Shown here piece after piece: positions 53,235-62,902 of a stretch of 64,000 bases of DNA. This DNA is from an uncultured Collinsella sp. (GTDB lineage: Bacteria > Actinomycetota > Coriobacteriia > Coriobacteriales > Coriobacteriaceae): NCBI GenBank assembly GCA_934647195.1, contig CAKUFD010000005.1, positions 107,773 through 171,772 on the forward strand, given 5' to 3'. The translations under genes and the position numbers were made by a program. A model generated the notes under the pieces. That model did not search any database, was not told the DNA's origin, and worked only from the letters and a program-made list of their open reading frames with translations. Position 1 is the first letter of the stretch, and each line of letters opens with the position of its first letter.

Positions 53235-54860
53235 TTAGAACTGGCCGGAAGTGATGCGGAGGATTTTTTCTGCAAAGGCGATTTGCAGATAATCGTCGGG
53301 ATTCTTGATGTCGATTCCGACGGTTTCTTTGATTCGATCGACGCGGTAGCGAACGGTTTTAGGGTGGATGAAGAGCTCATTGGCTGTCTTGTTGTAGTCG
53401 ATTCCGTTGGAGCACAGTTTGGTCAAGGTTTCAAAAAGGTCGGGATGGTCTTCTGACAATTGCTTGAGCCGGGGGTCGATAAACGAGCTGAGCTCCGAGG
53501 TGTCGTCTACGGTGAGCATGAGTTTGTAAATGCCAAGGTCGTCGTAGCGATAGCAAGCGTTTTTATGCGTGGTCCCTTCAAAGAGACGGTGCGTATCGAG
53601 CGCTTCCTGGTTTGCGATATCGATGGAATAGCGATCGTGAATGCCGCTCAGCGAAGCGAGATGCGTGAAGGGCGGCAAGGTCGAGCGGGCATGAAGATCT
53701 GCAAAGGCGGTCTCGATCGAATCGATATCCATCGAGGACATTTGACTGCGAACATTTCGAAGGTATACAGCGCGGTTTCCGTTCATAAAAAAGACCATGC
53801 CGGGATAGACCGTGCGCAGCTTTCTCCTGATGGCCTGGTGAATCTCGTCTTGACGGTCGATGTCGGCTGGATCATCAAGATCAAAGAAAACCAGGAGCAC
53901 CTCATAGAACGGGTACTGGTCTATTCCCAGTCCGTTGAGAGCGGCGTCGATTTTCTCTTTGTCCTGATAGCGCCCAAGCAAAAGATCGTGGACGGTGTTG
54001 TTGTTTTGGAAGAAGACTTTCTGCTTAATCGCGTTTTGCTTGAGGATTTCCATTTGCAGCAAGCTGACGATATTCTCGACCGTCATGGTGTCGAAAGGCG
54101 TCAGGTCTTTGCCGTCGTTGTGGATGATGAGGTAGTAGTCGATTGCATCTGAGCTTGGTATCCGTACTGCTAGGGCATGCTCGGCTACGGGGTTTTCGCT
54201 TTGTGCGGTGGGCTGATCTGCAAAGTAAAGCTGCGCGGAGAAATATGCGTGCGTCTGATATTGACTGGGATCGCGCCTGCGAAGGGAAAACGCTGTAAAC
54301 GAGTCGCAACTCTTGCCGGTTGAGAGGCGGCGGTCACGCTCGGTGTCGTAATAAGTCACGTCGACATGAAGGGCGTTTTTGAGCGTGCTGAGAATATAGG
54401 GGATAGACGGCTGCTTGAGGGCAAGCGCCATAAGGTGTCGATGGACTTCGTAGAAGCGATTGAGAAGCGTTAGGTTCGAGTCCAGGATGTGCCCCATGAC
54501 ACCGAGGAGAATCGCCTCGTATTTTACGCTTGGTCGCAGCTCAATAAGGGGGATATCAAAATCGTTGCAGAGGTCAATGATCTGCTGCGGCGCCTCGGCA
54601 ACCAACCGTTCGGGCTTAAATGCAATGGCAGCAATGCCAATGAGGCCCATCTTGGTAAAGAACCGTGCGATTTCACGTTCGGAAAGATGCTCAAGGGCGT
54701 AAAAGCTCGAGATGATGAGCTGCCCACGCTTGCCCCAGTTTTCGATATCGGTAGCTTCGAGGACCATGGCGCTCGTGACGTCGTTTTCAAGGCCGTTTTT
54801 ACCTGCGATGACGTGTGAGGAATCGAAGGCGGGAAGAATCAGCATATCCTGAACGATCAT
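53235..54860 (-). CDS. pucR: PucR-family transcriptional regulator
   Basis: 541 residues. The N-terminal ~125 (VQDMLILPAFDSSHVIAGKN ... AIAFKPERLV) is the purine-catabolism regulator-like domain (PF07905). A central CdaR/GGDEF-like region (about 290-430) precedes the C-terminal HTH_30 domain (NGIDYNKTANELFIHPKTVR, YRVDRIKETVGIDIKNPDDY). PucR activates purine breakdown genes in B. subtilis. It is transcribed divergently from the FdrA operon, so it is the likely local activator, sensing a purine-derived metabolite (inference). ATG at 54860 has AAGGAG upstream. Confidence 0.9.
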   Translation of the reverse strand: MIVQDMLILPAFDSSHVIAGKNGLENDVTSAMVLEATDIENWGKRGQLIISSFYALEHLSEREIARFFTKMGLIGIAAIAFKPERLVAEAPQQIIDLCNDFDIPLIELRPSVKYEAILLGVMGHILDSNLTLLNRFYEVHRHLMALALKQPSIPYILSTLKNALHVDVTYYDTERDRRLSTGKSCDSFTAFSLRRRDPSQYQTHAYFSAQLYFADQPTAQSENPVAEHALAVRIPSSDAIDYYLIIHNDGKDLTPFDTMTVENIVSLLQMEILKQNAIKQKVFFQNNNTVHDLLLGRYQDKEKIDAALNGLGIDQYPFYEVLLVFFDLDDPADIDRQDEIHQAIRRKLRTVYPGMVFFMNGNRAVYLRNVRSQMSSMDIDSIETAFADLHARSTLPPFTHLASLSGIHDRYSIDIANQEALDTHRLFEGTTHKNACYRYDDLGIYKLMLTVDDTSELSSFIDPRLKQLSEDHPDLFETLTKLCSNGIDYNKTANELFIHPKTVRYRVDRIKETVGIDIKNPDDYLQIAFAEKILRITSGQF

Positions 54861-55094
54861 GGGCGCTCCTTATCGTATGAGATTAGTTTATCGATACGAA
54901 AGTTCCTGTCTTTTCCCATTTGTCTAAAAAAATGGGTTGAACACTAGAATTACGGTACAAGTTTTCCAATTTCGTCTATGGAACAATCTCCTCGTGCGCA
55001 ATTGAGGGGCTGACACCCGGGTCCGCAGCCTCTTTTTTGGTGCTTTTGGCACCGGCGCTTAAGGTAATCCCCTTAAAGTTGAGGAGGGTATTCG
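54861..55094. promoter_or_regulatory. Divergent regulatory region between pucR and fdrA operon
   Basis: 234 bases. Features visible: CCCATT-N10-AATGGG inverted repeat (54915-54936), a GGTGC-TTTTG-GCACC hairpin (55039-55053) and a TTAAGG ... CCTTAA pair (about 55059-55076) just before the ribosome site GAGGAGGG. No convincing -35/-10 pair was found. The inverted repeats are candidates for PucR sites. Confidence 0.45.
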
Positions 55095-58000
55095 ATGCTG
55101 AAAACCGTAATCAAGCAGAATGCATATCAGGATTCAATCAACCTGATGCTGTTGACCAACAAGATCAACACGCTTGATGGTGTCATCCAGAGCCAGATCA
55201 TGATGGGAACGGATGCCAACAAGGATATCTATAAGGCCGCGGGCCTTTTGACCGATGAAGCTGCTGCTGCAAGCCCGAGCGATATGGTTATCGTTGTCGA
55301 GACCGAAGACGAAGCCGTTATCGATACGGTGCTCGCCGAGGCCGAGACGTTCTTGAACGACCTTTCGGTAAAGAAGGAGGCTGCAGGCGCCCCCGCCGAG
55401 GCGACGAGTTGGGAAGAGGCAGTGGCGATGCTTCCCGATGCCAACATGGCGCTCTTCTCCATCCCTGGCGAGTACGCCGCTCCCGAGCTCGAGCGCGCGC
55501 TCGACCTGGGACTCAACGTCTTTTCCTTCACGGATAACGTTCCCCTGGAGGATGAGGTTCGTCTGAAGCAGAAGGCTCACGAGAAGGGCCTGCTCTTCAT
55601 GGGTCCCGACTGCGGTACCGGCGTCGTTTCGAGCGTTCCCGTGGCATTCACCAATGTCATCAATCCTGGCAACATCGGCATCGTCGGTGCTTCTGGAACC
55701 GGTATCCAGGAGGTCACATGCGTGATTGACCGTCTGGGTGAGGGCTGCGTGCACGCAATCGGCACCGGCGGCCGCGATCTTAACGAGAAGGTTGGCGCCG
55801 TCACCGTCAAGGACGCCATCGTCGCACTCGAGCATCATGATCCGACCGACGTCATCTGCGTTATTTCCAAGCCGCCCGCGCCCGAGGTTCGCGATGAGGT
55901 TGTCGATCTTCTGGAGAAGTGCACCAAGCCCGTTGTCGCCATCTTCATTGGCGAGAAGCCCGAGGCACATCAGGGTAAGGTCTACCTTGCGCACACTCTC
56001 GAGGAGACCGCTCGTATCGCCGTCGATCTTGCTCGCGGCGAGGCCGTCAAGAAGAACTACACCGAGCCGCTCGATATTACCGTCGACGCTCCGCTCGGCG
56101 AGGACAAGACCGTTATCGGCCTGTACTCCGGCGGCACCCTCGCTGGCGAAGCTGCCATGATGATCACCGAGGCGCTGAATCTCGGCCACATCATCAAAGA
56201 AGATGGCTACATGCTGCGCCACGGCGGCTACGACGTTATCGACCTTGGCGACGACGTGTATACCCAGGGCCGTCCGCACCCCATGATCGACCCCGAGGTC
56301 CGCATCAAGATGATGCGCGATTATGCCTCCAAGGAGACCACGGGCGTTATCGTGTTCGACTGCGTGCTCGGTTATGGATGCCATCCCGATATGGCCTCCG
56401 AGCTCGCTCCGGTCATCTCTGAGTGCATTGCTGCCGCCAAGGCAGAGGGCCGTGACGTCAAGTTCGTCGGCACCGTTGTGGGCACCAAGCACGATCCCCA
56501 GGATTACGACCGCTCCGTCGAGATTCTTCGCGAGGCCGGCGCCATCGTCGAGTCCAGCAACGCTCGTGCCGTCCGTGCAGCGCTTGCTTTCAAGGGTATC
56601 GATTATGCCGAGGAAGATCGCGAAGTCGTTCCTTACGAGATTAAGGACAACAGCCCGCTGCCCGAGCCCTCCGAGGCCGTCATGGAGCTTTTGACCACCA
56701 AGCCGCGCGTTATCAATGTTGGTGTGGAGAGCTTCAACGAGCCGCTGCGCAAGTACGGTGCCCAGAGCGTCCAGTACACCTGGAAGCCCAAGGCGGGTGG
56801 CAACAAGCGCATGATCCATCTGCTCAACGAGCTCGATAAGATCGACGGCATCGATGAGGCAAATGAGCGTATCTGCCAGCGCTTCAAGGAGTCCCAGCCG
56901 CAGCTTGTGGACGTGAAGGTCGCCAAGGACGTTATCCCCGAGCTCAATCGCGCCAAAAAGACGCTGCTCCACGCTGGTCCTCCCATCACCTGGGAGAACA
57001 TGCAGGGCCCGATGAGGGGTTCGTGCATCGGCGCCGCGCTCTTCGAGGGCTGGGCTGAGACCGAGGAAGAGGCTCTTGCCCTGCTCGAGTCCGGTGAGGT
57101 CGAGTTCATCCCGTGCCACCACTGCCATGCGGTGGGCCCCATGGGTGGCATCACCTCTGCCAACATGGCTGTCCTCGAGGTTGTGAACACCGTCGACAAC
57201 ACGGTTGCCTACTGCACCATGAACGAGGGCATCGGCAAGGTTCTGCGCTTTGGTGCCTATAGCCAGGAGGTCGTCGATCGCCTGCACTGGATGGCCGACG
57301 AGCTCGGTCCCGTTCTTGCAAAGGCTCTCAAGCTTTCCGACGGCGGCATCAACCTCAACGTCCTTATGGCTCGCGCCATCACCCAGGGCGACGAGTTCCA
57401 CCAGCGCAACATGGCTGCTACGCTCAACTTCGTAAAGGAGATGGCTCCGCTCATCGTCCAGACCGATGTGCCTGAGGATGCCAAGCAGCGTGTCATCCAG
57501 TTCCTGTGCGATACCGACCAGTTCTTCCTCAACGTGATGATGGCCACGGGCAAGTCGATTGTCGACTATGTCCGCAAGGATCAGGAGGGCTGCGTTGTCT
57601 CCACGATGACCCGTAACGGTTACGAGTTTGGCGTGCGCGTCTCCGGCCTGGGCGATCAGTGGTTCACCGCTCCGGTCAACACCCCGATCGGCCTTTACTT
57701 CACGGGCTTCACGGCAGAGGACGGCTGCCCGGATAACGGCGACTCCGCAATCTGCGAGACGGTCGGCGTTGGCGGTATGGCCATGGTCGCAGCACCCGGC
57801 GTTACCCGCTTTGTCGGCGCCGGCGGGTTCGAGGACGCCCTCAACATCTCCAACGAGATGGAGAAGATCTGCGTGACCCATAACTCCAACTGGGCTATTC
57901 CTACGTGGGACTTCAAGGGTACCTGCCTGGGTATCGATATCCGCAAGGTCGTCGCCACCGGCATCACCCCGATCATCAACACCGGTATCGCCCACAAGAA

Positions 58001-58100
58001 GGCGGGTATCGGCCAGGTTGGCGCCGGTACGGTTCGCGCTCCGCTTGCGTGCTTCGAGCAGGCGCTTGAGGCCTATTGCGCCAAGCTCGGTATCGAGTAG
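55095..58100 (+). CDS. fdrA: Fused FdrA-DUF1116 protein (candidate oxamate carbamoyltransferase subunits)
   Basis: 1001 residues. Residues 1 to about 520 are FdrA, which has a succinyl-CoA-synthetase-like fold (GIVGASGTGIQEVTCVIDRL, GTGGRDLNEKVG). After a short hinge (about 515-535) comes a complete DUF1116 (YlbE) domain with FIPCHHCHAVGPMGGITSAN and APGVTRFVGAGGFEDALNIS. In E. coli FdrA (~555 residues) and YlbE (~419) are separate and, with YlbF, were recently linked to oxamate carbamoyltransferase (AllFGH), which cleaves oxalurate to oxamate plus carbamoyl phosphate. The sum of sizes and intact frame show a real fusion. GAGGAGGG supports the ATG at 55095. First gene of the operon. Confidence 0.88.
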   Translation: MLKTVIKQNAYQDSINLMLLTNKINTLDGVIQSQIMMGTDANKDIYKAAGLLTDEAAAASPSDMVIVVETEDEAVIDTVLAEAETFLNDLSVKKEAAGAPAEATSWEEAVAMLPDANMALFSIPGEYAAPELERALDLGLNVFSFTDNVPLEDEVRLKQKAHEKGLLFMGPDCGTGVVSSVPVAFTNVINPGNIGIVGASGTGIQEVTCVIDRLGEGCVHAIGTGGRDLNEKVGAVTVKDAIVALEHHDPTDVICVISKPPAPEVRDEVVDLLEKCTKPVVAIFIGEKPEAHQGKVYLAHTLEETARIAVDLARGEAVKKNYTEPLDITVDAPLGEDKTVIGLYSGGTLAGEAAMMITEALNLGHIIKEDGYMLRHGGYDVIDLGDDVYTQGRPHPMIDPEVRIKMMRDYASKETTGVIVFDCVLGYGCHPDMASELAPVISECIAAAKAEGRDVKFVGTVVGTKHDPQDYDRSVEILREAGAIVESSNARAVRAALAFKGIDYAEEDREVVPYEIKDNSPLPEPSEAVMELLTTKPRVINVGVESFNEPLRKYGAQSVQYTWKPKAGGNKRMIHLLNELDKIDGIDEANERICQRFKESQPQLVDVKVAKDVIPELNRAKKTLLHAGPPITWENMQGPMRGSCIGAALFEGWAETEEEALALLESGEVEFIPCHHCHAVGPMGGITSANMAVLEVVNTVDNTVAYCTMNEGIGKVLRFGAYSQEVVDRLHWMADELGPVLAKALKLSDGGINLNVLMARAITQGDEFHQRNMAATLNFVKEMAPLIVQTDVPEDAKQRVIQFLCDTDQFFLNVMMATGKSIVDYVRKDQEGCVVSTMTRNGYEFGVRVSGLGDQWFTAPVNTPIGLYFTGFTAEDGCPDNGDSAICETVGVGGMAMVAAPGVTRFVGAGGFEDALNISNEMEKICVTHNSNWAIPTWDFKGTCLGIDIRKVVATGITPIINTGIAHKKAGIGQVGAGTVRAPLACFEQALEAYCAKLGIE

Positions 58101-58109
58101 GCGGCACCC

Positions 58110-59003
58110 ATGACCCCATCTCTGGTGAGCGATTATGCCCTGAAGCGTCTGGAAGGGTGCCGGATGGGCAGCGTGCACAGCACGTTTGCGACGAGCTTCA
58201 ATATCGACATGGACGGGTTCCTTCTCCATGTCGGATCCGATGACGCGCCGCTTTCGTGCCTGGGACTTTCGATCGCCACCGATGAGATGGAAAGGCTTCG
58301 CACATCGGTGGAGCTCGGCGATCGCGCCGTGCTCCACGATGGTGTGCTCCGTATCTACGGACGCTATGGAATAGGTGAGATCGATATCTGCGCTGCTCCT
58401 ATTCACGCATGCAGCGTGCCCGCCTTTGCTTCGGATGAGCCCGTGGGTATCGATTCTCTTCTCCTATATGCGCTCGAGCCGTTTGACCTTCCTGCACGTT
58501 GTGGCCTTCCCGACGAGCCGAGGTCGCGCCGCGTGCTCTCTGAGCTTGCGCGGTATTCGGCGATTTGCTCGTGCAGCGCGGCAGGGGATGCGCAAGTTGC
58601 CTCGTCGACGCGTGCATGTGCCGCCCGACGTGCCATGGCTGGCGCGGTCGATTATCTAGTTGGTAGGGGGCTGGGGCTTACCCCATCGGGCGACGACGTT
58701 CTGTGCGGCTATGGTACCGGCCTAAGGTTCCTCTATTCGGAAACGTATCCGGAAGCTTGGGACCTGTACATACGCACGGTTCGCGATGAGGCTCCCTCCA
58801 AGACCACGCGGGTGAGCGAGGCGTATCTCGAAGCCATGTGCCAGGGATACGCAAACGCCGATTACCTCGATCTGCTCGATGCGATTCGGTTTGGTAGATC
58901 GGACGACTTGCCCGCGCTTATCGAGACGGTGCTAAACGTTGGCCATACGTCGGGGGCCGACAGCCTTTTGGGTTTTGCGGCGGCGTTTTGTTGCCTGCTC
59001 TAA
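58110..59003 (+). CDS. allH: DUF2877 protein (YlbF/AllH-like, third carbamoyltransferase component)
   Basis: 297 residues. The hallmark GRGLGLTPSGDDVLCGYGTG of DUF2877 is present near 190, with a Ser/Thr-rich C-terminal part ending in GADSLLGFAAAF. In E. coli the homologue YlbF is the third protein of the oxamate carbamoyltransferase set together with FdrA and YlbE; its biochemical share is unclear. Starts 9 bases after the FdrA-DUF1116 fusion, so co-translated in one operon. Confidence 0.82.
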   Translation: MTPSLVSDYALKRLEGCRMGSVHSTFATSFNIDMDGFLLHVGSDDAPLSCLGLSIATDEMERLRTSVELGDRAVLHDGVLRIYGRYGIGEIDICAAPIHACSVPAFASDEPVGIDSLLLYALEPFDLPARCGLPDEPRSRRVLSELARYSAICSCSAAGDAQVASSTRACAARRAMAGAVDYLVGRGLGLTPSGDDVLCGYGTGLRFLYSETYPEAWDLYIRTVRDEAPSKTTRVSEAYLEAMCQGYANADYLDLLDAIRFGRSDDLPALIETVLNVGHTSGADSLLGFAAAFCCLL

Positions 59004-59043
59004 CACATGAAAGTAGCTGTTCCATCACGGAAAGGAAACTGAA

Positions 59044-60294
59044 ATGGCAGCTGAAACTAAGAAAAAGAAAGGCATCGACATTACAGTCTGGCTGTTGATC
59101 TCTATGATTGCCGCTGTTGTCGTGGGCCTTGTCGTCGGAGAGCCGATGAAGAATGTCCAGTTTATCGGTGACATCTTCTTCCGTCTGATTCAGATGACGA
59201 TTCCCATCTTCATCCTCTGCACGATCGTTAAGTCCGTTGGTGGCTTGACGCCGCAGACGCTTTCGGGCATCGGCCTCAAGGGCATCATCGTCTTTATCGT
59301 CACGACCGGTCTTGCTGCCGCAATCGGCGTCGGCCTGGGCGTTACCCTGCAGCCCGGTTCCGGTCTCGAGAACTCCTCGATCGTTGCCAATGCCAGCTTT
59401 GAGGGCGAGGCAACCGCGATGATGTCCATCCAGGACACCATCACGAGCTTCTTTGGTAACAACATCGTGGCATCGCTTTCCAACGGCTCCATGATTCAGA
59501 TCATCATCTTTGCCGTTGCCTTTGGCCTGGTCATCAGCTTCTGGCGTCATTCCCATGATGGCGAGTGCCTGGCATATGACCTGTGCTGCGAGGTTTCCGA
59601 CCTGCTGCTCAACATCATCCGTGCCGTCATGAAGATCGCTCCTATCGGTATCTTCTGCTACGTGTCCGCCATGATTGGTACGCTCGGCATGGACGTCCTG
59701 CTGCCTTTGGGCAAGTACTTCCTCGTCATGCTTCTGGGCATGGCCATCATGTTCGTGATTTACTTCATCGTCGTTCCGATCTACTGCCGCGTGAGCCCGT
59801 TCAAGCTCATGAAGAAGATGCTGCGCATGACGGTGACGGCATTCACCACCATCTCTTCTGCCATTACGCTGCCCACCGCTATGGAAGATGCTAAGAACCG
59901 CATCGGTATCCGCGAGGACATCGTCGACGTTCTGCTTCCCCTTGGCGTGCCCCTGAACTCCAACGGCGTTGCCATCCATATGGCGGTTGACGCCCTGTGC
60001 ATCGCCCAGATGTACGGTGTCCACTTTGGTCCCAATGAGTTGCTGACCGTTTGGGTTATCTGCACCATGATCGCGTTCGTGAACGCAGCCACCCCGGGTG
60101 CATCCCTGGTTTCCCTCACCATGATGGTTCCTGCTCTCAACCTGCCTATGGCCGCTATCGGCATCTTCGGTGGTCTCGAGTACCCCACCGGCGCTTCCCG
60201 CACCCCGCTTAACGTTGACGGCGATGTCTTCGCAGCCATGCTGGTTGCTGGACCCGATGGTATCGATCACGAGATCTTCGACACCACCGACTAG
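59044..60294 (+). CDS. SDF-family dicarboxylate/amino acid:cation symporter, first copy
   Basis: 416 residues of the DAACS (sodium:dicarboxylate symporter) family with eight or more membrane helices and two re-entrant loops. The first hairpin has TTISSAITLPTAMEDAKN and the second PLGVPLNSNGVAIHMAVDAL, corresponding to the S-S-x-T-L-P and N-G motifs of the family. It probably imports the anionic substrate of this operon, such as ureidoglycolate, oxalurate or allantoate (inference). Followed closely by a paralogue. Confidence 0.88.
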   Translation: MAAETKKKKGIDITVWLLISMIAAVVVGLVVGEPMKNVQFIGDIFFRLIQMTIPIFILCTIVKSVGGLTPQTLSGIGLKGIIVFIVTTGLAAAIGVGLGVTLQPGSGLENSSIVANASFEGEATAMMSIQDTITSFFGNNIVASLSNGSMIQIIIFAVAFGLVISFWRHSHDGECLAYDLCCEVSDLLLNIIRAVMKIAPIGIFCYVSAMIGTLGMDVLLPLGKYFLVMLLGMAIMFVIYFIVVPIYCRVSPFKLMKKMLRMTVTAFTTISSAITLPTAMEDAKNRIGIREDIVDVLLPLGVPLNSNGVAIHMAVDALCIAQMYGVHFGPNELLTVWVICTMIAFVNAATPGASLVSLTMMVPALNLPMAAIGIFGGLEYPTGASRTPLNVDGDVFAAMLVAGPDGIDHEIFDTTD

Positions 60295-60305
60295 CGTTTC
60301 TCCCT

Positions 60306-60326
60306 GGGGCACCCCCGCGGTGCCCC
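60306..60326 (+). other. GC-rich hairpin between the two symporter genes
   Basis: GGGGCACC-CCCGC-GGTGCCCC is a perfect 8-bp stem with no T run after it. It may stabilise or attenuate the mRNA within the operon rather than terminate. Confidence 0.55.
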
Positions 60327-60443
60327 GGTCCCCACTCGGACCTAAAAGCCTCTTGCCGCAGAGTTCTAACGCGGCCTTCTCCTATATGAGATGCATATTC
60401 ATCCCAACAATGCGGGGGAGAGCGGTTCCCCCAAGGGACAGTG

Positions 60444-61721
60444 ATGAAAATGACGGGTCAACTTTCGACTGAGTCAAAACGATTCAAGTACAACCCTACG
60501 GCCGCCATGGTTGTTGCTATGGTTGCCGGCGTGGTCACGGGCCTTGTTGTCGGACCCACCATGCAAAACATCCAGTTTATCGGCAACATCTTTTTTCGTC
60601 TGATCCAAATGGGTATCGTTCCCTTCGTGATGTGCGAGATCATCGGTGCCATTGGATCTTTGACGAAGAAGGAGCTTGCAGGCATCGGCTTGCGGGCAAC
60701 GGTCGCCTTCCTGGTTTCGTCTTTGCTCGCCGCATCGTTTGGCATCTTGTGCACGGTGGTTTTCAAACCTGGTGCCGGGCTTGCGCAGACAGCGCTCGTG
60801 CAATCTGCGACTACCGACCTTGAGGCGACTTCGGTGAGCATTACGCAAACCATCACGGATTTCTTCCCATCCAACATCATCGGTGCCATTGGGACGGGGT
60901 CCATGGTCCCCTGCATCGTCTTCTCCATCTTCTTTGGGATCGCGATCATTCTTGTTCGCGAAAACGGAGACGGTACCTGCCCGGTTTACGATTGGGTGCT
61001 CAATCTCAACGAGATTTTGCTCCAGATCATCAAGATCGTCATGAATATCGCACCGATCGGAATCTTCGCTTACGTCTCCTCATCGGTGGGTGCTCTTGGA
61101 TTCGACGTTCTCCTTGCGATCGGCAAGTACATCCTAGTGCTTGCGGGAGCAACCCTTGTATTCACGATTGTCTGGTTCATCGTCGTGAGCGTGCGCTGCA
61201 AGCTCAACATCATGACGCTGATGAAAAAGATGGTCCCGATGTCCGTTATGGCAGCCGCCACCATCTCTTCGGCAGTGACGCTGCCCATGGAGATGGAAGA
61301 TGCCAAGAACAAGATCGGCCTGCGCCGTGACATCGCCGACCTCGTTCTTCCTCTGGGCGTTCCGTTGAACTCCAATGGCTCGGCCCTGCATATGGCGGTT
61401 ACGGCGGTGTTCGTTTCCCAAATGTATGACATGGAGTTTGTGGGCAGCGCACTGATCATGGTCTGCGTTATCTCTTGGTTGCTTTCGCTTGCCAACGCAG
61501 TTGCCCCAGGTGCAACCCTCATCTCGCTCACGATGCTCATCCCGGCGCTCGGCCTTCCCCTGCAGGCCGTTGCCATCCTCGGAGGCCTCGAGTATATCGT
61601 TGCCGCCATCCGCACCACGCTCAACGTCAACTCCGACGTCTTTTGCGCTTTGCTCGTTGCTGCGAGTGAAAAAGACGGTATCGACCGAGACATCTTCAAC
61701 GATGCCCGGAATGCCGCATAG
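60444..61721 (+). CDS. SDF-family dicarboxylate/amino acid:cation symporter, second copy
   Basis: 425 residues, similar in layout to the preceding symporter (TISSAVTLPMEMEDAKNKIG, LGVPLNSNGSALHMAVTAVF) but with a different N-terminus (TESKRFKYNPTAAMVVAMVA). Roughly half identical by eye, so an old tandem duplication with diverged function or a two-protein transporter. ATG at 60444 follows AAGGGA by 5 bases. Same operon as the FdrA genes. Confidence 0.88.
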   Translation: MKMTGQLSTESKRFKYNPTAAMVVAMVAGVVTGLVVGPTMQNIQFIGNIFFRLIQMGIVPFVMCEIIGAIGSLTKKELAGIGLRATVAFLVSSLLAASFGILCTVVFKPGAGLAQTALVQSATTDLEATSVSITQTITDFFPSNIIGAIGTGSMVPCIVFSIFFGIAIILVRENGDGTCPVYDWVLNLNEILLQIIKIVMNIAPIGIFAYVSSSVGALGFDVLLAIGKYILVLAGATLVFTIVWFIVVSVRCKLNIMTLMKKMVPMSVMAAATISSAVTLPMEMEDAKNKIGLRRDIADLVLPLGVPLNSNGSALHMAVTAVFVSQMYDMEFVGSALIMVCVISWLLSLANAVAPGATLISLTMLIPALGLPLQAVAILGGLEYIVAAIRTTLNVNSDVFCALLVAASEKDGIDRDIFNDARNAA

Positions 61722-61777
61722 TTCGTATCCGTTCCTATCAATCCTTGTGTATCAAATTCCATTAGGAGGTTTTACCC

Positions 61778-62830
61778 ATGCTCGTATCACGTGAAGAACT
61801 CAAAGACCTTATGAAGAAGAAGTTTATGGCGGCAGGCATGCATGAAGATCATGCAGACGCTCAGGCCGAGGTCCTCGCCTGGTCCTCCGAGCGTGGGCTG
61901 CACAGCCACGGCGAGGTGCGTGTCGAGTACTACACCGAGCGCATCTCCAAGGGCGGTATGACGATCGACCCGAAGTGGACCTGGGAGCAGACGGGTCCCT
62001 GCACGGGTATTCTCGATGCCGACAACGGCTGCGGCTACCCCTTTGCTATCCAGGGCATGGAGAAGGCTATTGAGCTTGCAAAAGAGAACGGCATCGGCTT
62101 TGTTGGCGTTGCCAATGTTTCTCACACCGGCGCTATCGGCTATTACACCGAGATGGCCGCCAAGGCGGGCATGATCGGTTTGTGCTGCACCCAGTCCGAC
62201 CCCATGGTTATTCCGTATGGCGGAGCCGAGCCGTTCTACGGCACGAACCCCATCGCCCTTGCCTGCCCCACGGCAGACGATCGTATCGTCGAGTTCGATA
62301 TGGCAACGACGGTGCAGGCATGGGGCAAGATCCTCGACGCCAAGAGTGCCGGTCGCTCCATTCCCGAGGGTTGGGCTGTCGACGAGGACGGTCGTCCCGT
62401 CACCGATCCGCATTTGGTCAACGCGCTTGTCGCCATCGCCGGTCCCAAGGGCTATGGCCTCATGATGATGGTCGATATTCTTTCCGGCGTGCTTATGGGT
62501 GTACCTGCGGGAAAGAACGTGTCCTCCATGTATCACGATCTTTCCGAGGGCCGTCGTCTTGGCCACCTCAACGTCGCCATCAACCCCGAGTTCTTCTGCG
62601 GCGATAAGAACTTCCGCGAGCACATGTCCGAGGTTCTGGATGAGCTTGGCGCAGTCAAGCCCGGCGTCGGTTTTGACAAGGTCTACTATCCGGGCGAGCG
62701 CGCACAGCTGCGCATCAAGGCTACCGCTGAGGCAGGCGGCATCGAGATCGTTGACGATATCTACGATTACCTGGTGTCCGACAAGCTCTATATCAACAGC
62801 TGGGATCACAAGAACCGCTTTGCCGAGTAG
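61778..62830 (+). CDS. allD: AllD-like NAD-dependent ureidoglycolate/malate/lactate dehydrogenase
   Basis: 350 residues of the malate/L-sulfolactate/ureidoglycolate dehydrogenase family. Landmarks are SERGLHSHGEVRVEYYTERI with the conserved SHG, NVSHTGAIGYYTEMAA and YGTNPIALACPT, and the NAD-loop GPKGYGLMMMVDILSGVLMG. The size equals AllD (~349). With the adjacent FdrA/DUF1116/DUF2877 genes, oxidation of ureidoglycolate to oxalurate is the most likely reaction. AGGAGG at 61764-61769 supports the ATG at 61778. Confidence 0.88.
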   Translation: MLVSREELKDLMKKKFMAAGMHEDHADAQAEVLAWSSERGLHSHGEVRVEYYTERISKGGMTIDPKWTWEQTGPCTGILDADNGCGYPFAIQGMEKAIELAKENGIGFVGVANVSHTGAIGYYTEMAAKAGMIGLCCTQSDPMVIPYGGAEPFYGTNPIALACPTADDRIVEFDMATTVQAWGKILDAKSAGRSIPEGWAVDEDGRPVTDPHLVNALVAIAGPKGYGLMMMVDILSGVLMGVPAGKNVSSMYHDLSEGRRLGHLNVAINPEFFCGDKNFREHMSEVLDELGAVKPGVGFDKVYYPGERAQLRIKATAEAGGIEIVDDIYDYLVSDKLYINSWDHKNRFAE

Positions 62831-62902
62831 CAAATAAGGGATACGGCGGGTCCATGCGCCCGCCGTATCCGGTTTTGACCCATACGTTGAAAGGGGCATG
62901 AC

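Noticed and set aside
55134-58406. A 1090-residue open frame on the minus strand opposite the FdrA-DUF1116 gene
   Set aside because: It is the antisense shadow of a high-GC gene; the plus strand carries recognisable families and a ribosome site, the minus frame shows low-complexity His/Ala/Leu/Gly content.
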